Source: CAYSLZ01 sp964547295
GTDB lineage: Bacteria; Patescibacteriota; Microgenomatia; UBA12405; JAHJSD01
DNA: 23,072 bases
NCBI GenBank assembly: GCA_964547295.1
Contig: CAZJMH010000006.1
Location: 1 to 23,072 of the forward strand
Reading direction: 5' to 3'
The translations under genes were made by a program, and so were the position numbers. This document shows positions 14,015 through 19,376 of this stretch, piece after piece (position 1 is the stretch's first letter; each line of letters begins with the position of its first letter). Below the pieces are notes generated by a model. It worked only from the letters and a program-made list of their open reading frames with translations, searched no databases and was not told the origin of the DNA.

Positions 14015-14046
14015 TGATTATTATTTATTAACTATTATTTAATATA
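14012..14046 (+). repeat. Heptamer repeats between two pilin genes
   Basis: In 7-base steps from 14012: TAGTGAT, TATTATT, TATTAAC, TATTATT, TAATATA. The last unit contains the TAATAT box (14040-14045) placed six bases before the ATG of the next pilin. Confidence 0.5.
14040..14045 (+). promoter_or_regulatory. Possible -10 box for the third small pilin
   Basis: TAATAT is followed by six A residues and the ATG at 14052, the spacing of a leaderless start. No -35 is seen and the area is AT-rich, so this may be chance. Confidence 0.25.
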
Positions 14047-14051
14047 AAAAA

Positions 14052-14483
14052 ATGAAAAAAATAATCAATTCTAAGCGGGGTTTTACTCTTTTTGAGCTTT
14101 TAGTTGTTATTTCCATAATCGGAATTTTAATTGGATTTGGGACGGTTGCCTATTCAGGAGCACAACAGCGGGCAAGAGATGCCAGGCGGATGGAAGATAT
14201 GCGTGAAATCCAGTCGGCAATGGAACTGTGCTACAGCATTAACAACGGCTCATATCCTTCACCTGGATGGACAAGCGGTTCTTTAACCTGCGGTGGAGAA
14301 ACTTTAATGGCCAGTTTCCCGACTGACCCGAAAAACGACGGTGGTTTTGTTTACCAATTTGATAATTTGTCCGATACCACTTACTGCTACTGCGCTAATT
14401 TGGAATCGGCTGAAGGGAATTCCTCCGGACCTGATTGTTCAACCGGCGGAACTGATTATTATTGTGTCAGCCAAAGACAATGA
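14052..14483 (+). CDS. Type IV prepilin-like protein, paralogue 3
   Basis: The product is 143 residues. The leader is MKKIINSKRG and the mature N-terminus FTLFELLVVISIIG, with Glu5 conserved. QQRARDARRMEDMREIQSAM then NNGSYPSPGW repeats the shared pilin pattern. The globular domain carries cysteines at ELCYS, LTCGG, YCYCANL, PDCSTGG and YYCVS. FPTDPKNDGGFVYQF corresponds to the PDP module of the neighbouring pilins. Its TGA stop overlaps the ATG of the next pilin (ATGA), proving that TGA ends translation here and implying coupled translation. Role within the pilus is unknown. Confidence 0.87.
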   Translation: MKKIINSKRGFTLFELLVVISIIGILIGFGTVAYSGAQQRARDARRMEDMREIQSAMELCYSINNGSYPSPGWTSGSLTCGGETLMASFPTDPKNDGGFVYQFDNLSDTTYCYCANLESAEGNSSGPDCSTGGTDYYCVSQRQ

Positions 14484-14881
14484 AAAAAGGTTTTACTTTA
14501 ATTGAACTGCTGGTTGTAATTACCATTATTTTAGTTATGTCCGGCATTGGAGTTGTTTCTTATACAGGCGCCCAGCGCAATGCTAGAAACAGCAAAAGAA
14601 AAGCCGACTTAGAACAGTTAAGGTCAGCTTTAGAAATGTATCGGGATGATAATGATGTTTATCCGCCGGATTTAGATAAATTAAAAACCGAGGGCTATAT
14701 TGATTCAAAACCTATTGACCCAAAATATTATGATTATTATTACAACCCAAGTCCTGGCCCTGATCCTGATTATTATACTTATTCGCTTTGTGCTTATCTT
14801 GAAGGAGGTGGCCCAGATGATTGTGGAAGCAATTGTGGTTCAGCTCCAGGGAATTGCAATTATCAGGTTAACAATCCCTAA
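14480..14881 (+). CDS. Type IV prepilin-like protein, paralogue 4
   Basis: From ATG 14480, which overlaps the stop codon of the previous gene, the product is 133 residues. The leader is only four residues (MKKG) before FTLIELLVVITII; the frame extends to 14462 but that would put unrelated residues in front. QRNARNSKRKADLEQLRSALEMYRDDNDVYP is the shared pilin segment, and DSKPIDPKYYDYYYNP is the PDP-type module, here very rich in tyrosine and proline. The C-terminus has a cysteine cluster (DDCGSNCGSAPGNCN). It belongs to the same paralogue group as the three preceding small pilins, and ends three bases before the next gene. Confidence 0.87.
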   Translation: MKKGFTLIELLVVITIILVMSGIGVVSYTGAQRNARNSKRKADLEQLRSALEMYRDDNDVYPPDLDKLKTEGYIDSKPIDPKYYDYYYNPSPGPDPDYYTYSLCAYLEGGGPDDCGSNCGSAPGNCNYQVNNP

Positions 14882-14884
14882 GTT

Positions 14885-15358
14885 ATGAACCGCGGTTATT
14901 CCTTAATTGAAATTTTGGTCGTTTTGGCTTTGATGGGAATAATTATGGCTTTTGGAATGGCCGCATGGACAAATTACCGAGACACAAGAAGATTAGACGA
15001 AGCTGGACTTGAACTAGTCAGTCAGATACGGGCAGTCAGATCACGAGCATTAAACGGTAAAAAGCCAGTGACTGCTAGTTGTGATTGCCAGGGTTTAGAC
15101 GGTTATCAGGTAAGGACTGACTCTGGCCAATTGGTATCAAGACCTATTTGTAATGGAACAGAGCTTGGTTCTGATTGCCAGAGAATACTTAAAATCAATT
15201 CAGATATAAGTTGGAGCCTGTCAAGAAACTTTGTCTTTAAAAGAACCGGCCAAACTGAGAGTGATACTAATGTTACTATTGAGCTAAATTATCGTAATAA
15301 TCAGGGAGAAGTTACTATTTCCAATTTAGGAGCCTCAATTGAATGGCAGAGAAATTAA
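14885..15358 (+). CDS. GspH/FimT-like minor pseudopilin
   Basis: The product is 157 residues. The leader is MNRG and the mature N-terminus YSLIEILVVLALMG, with Glu5. The region after the helix (DTRRLDEAGLELVSQIRAVRSRALNGKKPV) is the characteristic GspH/FimT pattern of a helix leading into a beta-sandwich, distinct from the RARDARRK group upstream. Two cysteine pairs, SCDCQ and ICNGTELGSDC, are visible. The C-terminal part is beta-rich (NVTIELNYRNNQGEVTISNLG). In characterised systems FimT/GspH-type proteins help form the pilus tip with GspI/J/K-type proteins; the next two genes fit that order. Its end overlaps the next gene by 16 bases. Confidence 0.85.
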   Translation: MNRGYSLIEILVVLALMGIIMAFGMAAWTNYRDTRRLDEAGLELVSQIRAVRSRALNGKKPVTASCDCQGLDGYQVRTDSGQLVSRPICNGTELGSDCQRILKINSDISWSLSRNFVFKRTGQTESDTNVTIELNYRNNQGEVTISNLGASIEWQRN

Positions 15359-15771
15359 ACTTAAAAAACCAAAAACAGGGTCAATCCTTACTGGAGTTAG
15401 TTTTTGCAATCTCGATTGTTGGTTTACTTTTAGCCGGGTTTGTTTCAGCGATTGTATATTTTTCAAAAACCGGACAAGTATCTGAAAGCGGAAGTAAAGC
15501 TACTCAATTAGCACAAGAAAAAATTGAGCATTTAAGGGCAGAAAAAAATAATTCACCCGCCGATTTTTGGCAGAATATGGATAATAACTATCTTCCCAAT
15601 TCTCCCATATCAGAAGATTTAGATGGAGGAAAATACCAGCGGATTACAACTTACACTGATTTAACGCCGGCAGGTGAAAATCGGAAAGTCCAAGTTGAAG
15701 TAGTGATAAGCTGGCGGGAACAGGACCAGATTAAAACTGCAGCAGTTAAAACTTATTTTAGTCAATACTAA
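15343..15771 (+). CDS. PilV/GspI-like minor pseudopilin
   Basis: The product is 142 residues and starts within the previous gene. The leader MAEKLNLKNQKQG is followed by QSLLELVFAISIVGLLLAGF: a Gln replaces the usual Phe at +1, while Glu5 is kept. This Q-S-L-L-E pattern is common in PilV/GspI-like proteins of low-GC and CPR bacteria. KATQLAQEKIEHLRAEKNN is the typical segment of these minor pilins (AxQLAQEKxExL). The remaining part is a small beta domain (YQRITTYTDL, VQVEVVISWRE) with no cysteine, unlike the neighbours. It probably forms a priming tip complex with the proteins on either side. Confidence 0.84.
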   Translation: MAEKLNLKNQKQGQSLLELVFAISIVGLLLAGFVSAIVYFSKTGQVSESGSKATQLAQEKIEHLRAEKNNSPADFWQNMDNNYLPNSPISEDLDGGKYQRITTYTDLTPAGENRKVQVEVVISWREQDQIKTAAVKTYFSQY

Positions 15772-15773
15772 TT

Positions 15774-16259
15774 GTGTATCAAATATTTAGTGTGAAAAAA
15801 GCAATAAATTCTAATTCTGGTTTTACAATAATCGAAATGCTGGTGGTAATAAGCATTGTTGGCTTGGTAGTTATTTCTTCTAGTAATGTTTTCTTTTCAA
15901 CTCTTCGCACCAATACCAAAACACAAATATCAACCAACCTCAAACAAAAAGGTGATTACGCCTTAACTGTAATGGAGCGGATGATTCGTCAGGCATATGA
16001 AATAAATGATTGTTCGCCAAACAATTTAACTCTTATTTATAAAGACGGTCAAGAAACCGTTTTCTCTTGTTCTTCTTCTCAGCTTGCCTCTAACAGCGCA
16101 GTTTTAATTGATTCAATAAATTGCGGCGATTTTAACTTTAACTGTGATTTGCCTCAGGTTGATATTAACTTTATTCTCAGTCAGGGTGGAAGTGATCCCC
16201 TGCCCTTCCAGCGGACGTCAATGAAATTTCAAACTACCGTTACCGCCCGAAACTTGTAA
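15774..16259 (+). CDS. PilW/GspJ-like minor pseudopilin
   Basis: From GTG 15774 the product is 161 residues; a second GTG at 15792 would give MKKAINSNSG as leader and is at least as plausible. The mature N-terminus is FTIIEMLVVISIVGLVVISS with Glu5. STNLKQKGDYALTVMERMIRQAYEI is the PilW/GspJ signature region (R-x-I-R-x-A). The C-terminal half is beta-rich with cysteines (NDCS, FSCSS, INCGDFNFNC). The last gene of the pilus operon, it is followed eight bases later by the hairpin repeat. No GspK-like protein, PilM/N/O or secretin is present in the window. Confidence 0.84.
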   Translation: MYQIFSVKKAINSNSGFTIIEMLVVISIVGLVVISSSNVFFSTLRTNTKTQISTNLKQKGDYALTVMERMIRQAYEINDCSPNNLTLIYKDGQETVFSCSSSQLASNSAVLIDSINCGDFNFNCDLPQVDINFILSQGGSDPLPFQRTSMKFQTTVTARNL

Positions 16260-16267
16260 TTGTATTT

Positions 16268-16301
16268 ACCTCCGAGGTGTTCGTATGGACTCCTCGGAGG
16301 T
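16268..16301. terminator. Hairpin of the CCTCGGAGGTGT family at the end of the pilus operon
   Basis: ACCTCCGAGG (16268-16277) pairs with CCTCGGAGGT (16292-16301), a perfect 10-pair GC-rich stem with a 14-base loop, eight bases after the last pilin. GTTATTTG follows rather than a pure T tract. It shares CCTCGGAGGTGT with the copy at 4033-4044. The position fits a terminator, but it is also one of three members of a dispersed repeat. Confidence 0.6.
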
Positions 16302-16318
16302 GTTATTTGCGTCAAAAT

Positions 16319-16347
16319 TTGACACCACTTTTTTTTTAGTGTAATCT
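16319..16347 (+). promoter_or_regulatory. Predicted promoter of the small membrane protein gene
   Basis: A perfect TTGACA (16319-16324), a 17-base spacer and TAATCT (16342-16347) predict a start at about 16354, leaving a leader of about six bases before the ATG at 16360. Confidence 0.6.
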
Positions 16348-16359
16348 GATTTTAGCTCA

Positions 16360-16821
16360 ATGGAAGAAAAAGGAAACAGAGATATAATAATCTACGGTAT
16401 AATTGCCCTTGTAATCGGCTTTGGAGGTTGGTATGGCTATTCTTTATGGCAGGAGTCCAAGTTTGACGGCACTAACGGCATTTCCAGCCTGGAAGTAATC
16501 GAAGAAGTTATTGAAACAAAGCCGACATTGACAGAGGAAGAGGTTGAAGAAAGAAAATCAAGGTTTTTGCAGGCGACAATAACCGGAATAGAAGATGAAA
16601 TAGTCGCCGTTGAAGGTCAAGACGGCAGTGCTTACCGGTTGAAAATCAGCCAGTCAACCCGCTATCTAAAATTTTTACCTCACGAACCAGATGCCAAAAG
16701 AAGGCAAACTCAAGCGATAAGCTTGTCTGATTTAGCCGTCGGCCAGGAGGTAAATATTAATCTGGACGGAGATACTCTTGAAGACGACACTCCCCTTGCC
16801 ACCACCATTACCGTAAAATAA
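16360..16821 (+). CDS. Membrane-anchored protein of unknown function with a small beta domain
   Basis: The product is 153 residues. Residues 8-28 (DIIIYGIIALVIGFGGWYGY) form one membrane helix with a short cytoplasmic tail. An acidic linker (EVIEEVIETKPTLTEEEVEERKSRF, about 45-70) leads to a predicted beta domain (70-153): FLQATITGIEDEIVAVEGQ, AYRLKISQSTRYLKF, then VGQEVNINLDGDTLEDD and a final TTITVK. This order resembles the small OB-like beta barrels of DUF5666-type proteins, but I do not recognise a named family. It has its own promoter after the pilus-operon hairpin, so it is probably not part of the pilus transcript, though a surface role is possible. Confidence 0.75.
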   Translation: MEEKGNRDIIIYGIIALVIGFGGWYGYSLWQESKFDGTNGISSLEVIEEVIETKPTLTEEEVEERKSRFLQATITGIEDEIVAVEGQDGSAYRLKISQSTRYLKFLPHEPDAKRRQTQAISLSDLAVGQEVNINLDGDTLEDDTPLATTITVK

Positions 16822-16895
16822 TTTTCCTTTACTTAATCCGGAATCCTCCCCTTTTTGTGTTCATTTGCTTCAGTGTGTGTTCACCTGCGCTCAAT

Positions 16896-16923
16896 TTGAC
16901 TTGATCCGGAATTGTGGTATAAA
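16896..16923 (+). promoter_or_regulatory. Upstream promoter P1 of the toxin-antitoxin pair
   Basis: TTGACT (16896-16901), a 16-base spacer and TATAAA (16918-16923) preceded by TGG give a good extended -10 promoter. Its transcript would start near 16930 and include the palindromic operator. The 167-base gap before the antitoxin also holds a near-identical direct repeat CTT[AG]ATCCGGAAT at 16832-16844 and 16900-16912. Confidence 0.5.
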
Positions 16924-16941
16924 ACATAGTAATTGCGGAGT

Positions 16942-16965
16942 GTCAGTTAATTGACAATAACTGAC
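16942..16965. promoter_or_regulatory. Palindromic operator of the toxin-antitoxin pair
   Basis: GTCAGTTA (16942-16949) and TAACTGAC (16958-16965) are perfect inverted 8-base arms around ATTGACAA, and that spacer contains the TTGACA of promoter P2. A protein bound to both arms would cover the -35 box. This is the layout expected for autoregulation by the antitoxin. Confidence 0.6.
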
Positions 16966-16979
16966 GTTAGTGGTATTCT
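16951..16979 (+). promoter_or_regulatory. Proximal promoter P2 of the toxin-antitoxin pair
   Basis: A perfect TTGACA (16951-16956), a 17-base spacer and TATTCT (16974-16979) preceded by TGG predict a start at about 16986, only three bases before the ATG at 16989. The transcript would be practically leaderless. Confidence 0.6.
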
Positions 16980-16988
16980 TCATATATT

Positions 16989-17240
16989 ATGGATCAAGCA
17001 AAAGTAATCAGTGCTACCACCGCCAGAAATGATTTTTTTAATTTAATTAAGCAAAGTTACTTAAAAGGAAAGTCTTTTTTGGTTGAAAAAAGAGATATAC
17101 CGATGGTTTACATAATTCCTGTAAACAAAGTCAGGGATAAAAATCAACCCCAGTTGTTAAGCCAGATTAATAAATTAAGGAACTCAATGCCTGAAACCTC
17201 TGATTCTGTTGATTTGTTAAGAGAGATGAGACAAGATTAG
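16989..17240 (+). CDS. Antitoxin, Phd/YefM-like
   Basis: The product is 83 residues. The start, AKVISATTARNDFFNLIKQSY, is the typical beta-alpha opening of the Phd/YefM DNA-binding fold (S-x-T-x-A-R-x-x-F). It continues KGKSFLVEKRDIPMVYIIPVNKV, which matches the strand region of that fold. The C-terminal tail (RNSMPETSDSVDLLREMRQD) would wrap the toxin. It lies directly upstream of a PIN-domain gene with a one-base overlap (TAGTG), and immediately downstream of a palindromic operator, so it is likely to repress its own promoter and neutralise the toxin. The family assignment rests on pattern and context; the sequence is divergent. Confidence 0.75.
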   Translation: MDQAKVISATTARNDFFNLIKQSYLKGKSFLVEKRDIPMVYIIPVNKVRDKNQPQLLSQINKLRNSMPETSDSVDLLREMRQD

Positions 17241-17680
17241 TGAAACTTGAAAAAGTTGTATTTGATATTAATGTAATTGCTAAGTTGTTTTTCAAAGAAA
17301 AACATTCTCAAGTTGCCGAAGCTTTGGTTGGTAAATTATTAGACCAAGGTTCTGAAGTTTTACTTCCCTCATTTTCTCGGGTAGAATTTTATTCTTTAGT
17401 CAGAAAAAAAGAATCAATTAATCATTTGTCATCTGATATTGTCAAGAGAGGAATAAAATTATTTAATGGTCTTAATTTGTCATTTGTTTATGAAGATGAA
17501 ACCCTTTTTAAGGATGCGTATGATTTAGCAGTGGAATTAGAAGAATTAGTAATTTATGATTGTTTATATCTCGCTTTAGCGATAGAGAGCGGTGCTCCAT
17601 TTGTTTCTGCCGACGAACGTTTTGTTAATAAAGCCAAGCAGGTTTATCCGACCAGTTACCCGCTTGCCACTTTTAGGTAG
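17240..17680 (+). CDS. PIN-domain toxin, VapC-like ribonuclease
   Basis: From GTG 17240 the product is 146 residues, a normal VapC length. The PIN active-site acids are all present: D9 in VVFDINVIAKLF, E49 in SRVEFYSLV, D107 in IYDCLYLALA and D125 in FVSADERFV. These residues bind Mg or Mn for RNA cleavage, often of tRNA or rRNA. The start codon overlaps the stop codon of the antitoxin gene, so expression is coupled and the toxin is translated after its antitoxin. The protein has no frame damage and seems intact. A short hairpin at 17696-17713 follows. The RNA target cannot be inferred. Confidence 0.87.
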   Translation: MKLEKVVFDINVIAKLFFKEKHSQVAEALVGKLLDQGSEVLLPSFSRVEFYSLVRKKESINHLSSDIVKRGIKLFNGLNLSFVYEDETLFKDAYDLAVELEELVIYDCLYLALAIESGAPFVSADERFVNKAKQVYPTSYPLATFR

Positions 17681-17695
17681 AGATTTACCTGCATC

Positions 17696-17713
17696 CACAC
17701 GCTTCAGCGTGTG
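17696..17713. terminator. Short hairpin after the toxin gene
   Basis: CACACGC (17696-17702) and GCGTGTG (17707-17713) form a 7-pair stem with a TTCA loop 16 bases after the toxin gene. No T tract follows, so it may be a weak or factor-assisted terminator or an RNA-stabilising end. The region 16866-16876 has a partly similar GCTTCAGTGTG. Confidence 0.45.
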
Positions 17714-17753
17714 TATCCTAATTGACAGAATTTAAAAATATACAGCCCGCCAT

Positions 17754-17798
17754 GTACCTGAAAGGATGAACCCGATGCGGTTTATCCCTGCGTGGTAC
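17754..17798. other. Candidate structured element between toxin and lipoprotein genes
   Basis: An outer stem GTACC/GGTAC (17754-17758, 17794-17798) encloses a 9-pair stem GGATGAACC/GGTTTATCC (17764-17772, 17779-17787, one G-T pair) with a six-base loop. The stems are separated by TGAAA on one side and CTGCGT on the other. It lies upstream of the next promoter, so it is not in that gene's leader. I know no RNA family that fits. Confidence 0.35.
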
Positions 17799-17802
17799 GG
17801 AG

Positions 17803-17831
17803 TTGACAAGCATACTATATTATTATAAGAT
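17803..17831 (+). promoter_or_regulatory. Predicted promoter of the C39-like lipoprotein, leaderless
   Basis: A perfect TTGACA (17803-17808), a 17-base spacer and TAAGAT (17826-17831) place +1 exactly at the A of ATG 17838. An alternative -10, TATAAG (17824-17829), has a 15-base spacer. Confidence 0.6.
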
Positions 17832-17837
17832 ACCATT

Positions 17838-19376
17838 ATGAATCCAAAAGAGGGGGTAATTGGACCATCTCGGCAGGAAATAGAGGCAGTAAACCAAAAA
17901 GTTGATAATTTGGAAGAAATTGGAAAAGTACCTCTTAGAAAAAGAATTTCCAGGCGAGTAGCCGGTGGAGTTTTGGCGGCTAGTTTATTAACCGGCGGTG
18001 CCGGTTGCACACTAGAAGTTCAGCCGACGCCGGTATCGGCAACTCAAACACCGGAATCAATTGACGAACTCACTCCTACCTCCCAGCCAACTGAAACACC
18101 AATTCCAACCGAAACTCCTTTTCCAACTGAAACGCCGATTCCCACCCCTCAAGTTATCAGACCGGAAACACCAGAATTATTTGGGGCTGGAGGGCCAAAC
18201 CCAGAATTTGAACAGCGGGTAGAATCCGGTGAATTTAAAGACCAGGAAGAATTATTAAAGTCTTGGGTCGATGGGCCTTGGGCTGAATTGGGCATTTTCC
18301 ACCCGGAAACAGAAAGTATTTCTTTTAAATATTTCCAGGATTTGGAAACAGAAAAAATAATTATAGGTTTAGAAAGTGAAGATTATTTAAATCAAATAAT
18401 TTATTATCCATTAGATTTGGAATTAAGTCAGGAATTAGGTGAACAAGTATTTGACACCGAGCCAACTTCATTCGATCCAAGGGATGAAATGGCTAAAATC
18501 CCCTTGTTTTTAGGTCTTTCAGGCTCGCCTGAGGGGATAAATTTGCCTGACGATTCAGTTTTGGCAGTTAAAAACGGTAACTGGATTATGGTTAATCCAG
18601 AAGGAGAAACTGTCGGTGAAATAAATCTCGAGACCGGTAGTTGGCAGATAGTTGAACAGCCAACCCCTACCCCAGAACCAACCGAAACTTTACAACCAAC
18701 CTTGCAACCAACCATGTCACCAACTAAAGAGCCGACACCGGTTCCAACTGAGGATAGTCTTGATAATGAAGAAACGGTAGAACAAAGCTCATTAAGATTA
18801 TTAGAGATCCCTTTAGATGCACAGGATTTGTCATTAAGTTGTGAATCAGGCGCATCGGCGATGGTTGCCGCATATTTTGGGGTTCCGATCCCGGAAGGGT
18901 ATGCTTCATTAGAAGATTATTTCATCAAGACAATACCTAAACACTGTAACCCTCATAAAGGATTCCGAGGTTTAATTTCAGGTGCTTTATCAACAAGTTG
19001 TAACGCTGAAGCTGGTCTTGGCTATGGAGTTTATGCCGAACCGGTTGCGGAAGCATTACAGCGGTTAGGTGTTCCGGCAGAAGTTCATTATGGGGTTAGT
19101 TACGATTGGGTAGCAGAACAAGTTAAGGCTGACCGGCCGGTCGTTGTCTGGATGTCTGGAAGGGATGTTCAACCAGAATATGAAACTGACCCGGAAACTG
19201 GAGAAGAATATGTTTTGTTATTAGGTCAACATTTATGGGTGGTGAGTGGTGTTGATGGCGGCAATGGGAGTTATCGTTTTAGAATTAATGATCCTTGGAA
19301 AGGAAGGCAATTTTGGGTTTGGGGATTTCCCAACTGGAATGTTTTTGGCAACATGAGTATTGTTGCTGGTGAGTAA
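17838..19376 (+). CDS. Secreted/lipoprotein C39-like cysteine peptidase with Pro-Thr linkers
   Basis: The product is 512 residues. An unusual cytoplasmic extension of about 33 residues comes before a basic stretch RKRISRR and a hydrophobic segment ending LLTGGAGC (50-57), a weak lipobox with C57. Residues 63-105 are a Pro-Thr linker (TPTSQPTETPIPTETPF). A middle domain (110-275) is not recognised. A second Pro-Thr linker (275-305) leads to a C-terminal peptidase C39-like family 2 domain (320-512) with catalytic Cys C335 in SLSCESGASAM, His H465 in GQHLWVVSGV and Asp D485 in INDPW. All three are present, so a papain-like extracellular peptidase acting on surface proteins or wall peptides is plausible. 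The next lipoprotein gene overlaps its end. The leaderless promoter fits this ATG; there is no other Met before the lipobox. Confidence 0.82.
   Translation: MNPKEGVIGPSRQEIEAVNQKVDNLEEIGKVPLRKRISRRVAGGVLAASLLTGGAGCTLEVQPTPVSATQTPESIDELTPTSQPTETPIPTETPFPTETPIPTPQVIRPETPELFGAGGPNPEFEQRVESGEFKDQEELLKSWVDGPWAELGIFHPETESISFKYFQDLETEKIIIGLESEDYLNQIIYYPLDLELSQELGEQVFDTEPTSFDPRDEMAKIPLFLGLSGSPEGINLPDDSVLAVKNGNWIMVNPEGETVGEINLETGSWQIVEQPTPTPEPTETLQPTLQPTMSPTKEPTPVPTEDSLDNEETVEQSSLRLLEIPLDAQDLSLSCESGASAMVAAYFGVPIPEGYASLEDYFIKTIPKHCNPHKGFRGLISGALSTSCNAEAGLGYGVYAEPVAEALQRLGVPAEVHYGVSYDWVAEQVKADRPVVVWMSGRDVQPEYETDPETGEEYVLLLGQHLWVVSGVDGGNGSYRFRINDPWKGRQFWVWGFPNWNVFGNMSIVAGE

Noticed and set aside
14480..14483. 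Alternative genetic code with TGA as Gly
   Set aside because: Reading through TGA here would fuse two pilins, each of which has a full leader and end; TGA functions as a stop.
17754..17798. tRNA or group II intron domain V
   Set aside because: No acceptor, anticodon or T-arm pattern and no catalytic triad arrangement could be fitted.
17732..18010. Minus-strand frame of 92 codons
   Set aside because: It is antisense to the start of the lipoprotein gene and its promoter, with no recognisable domain.
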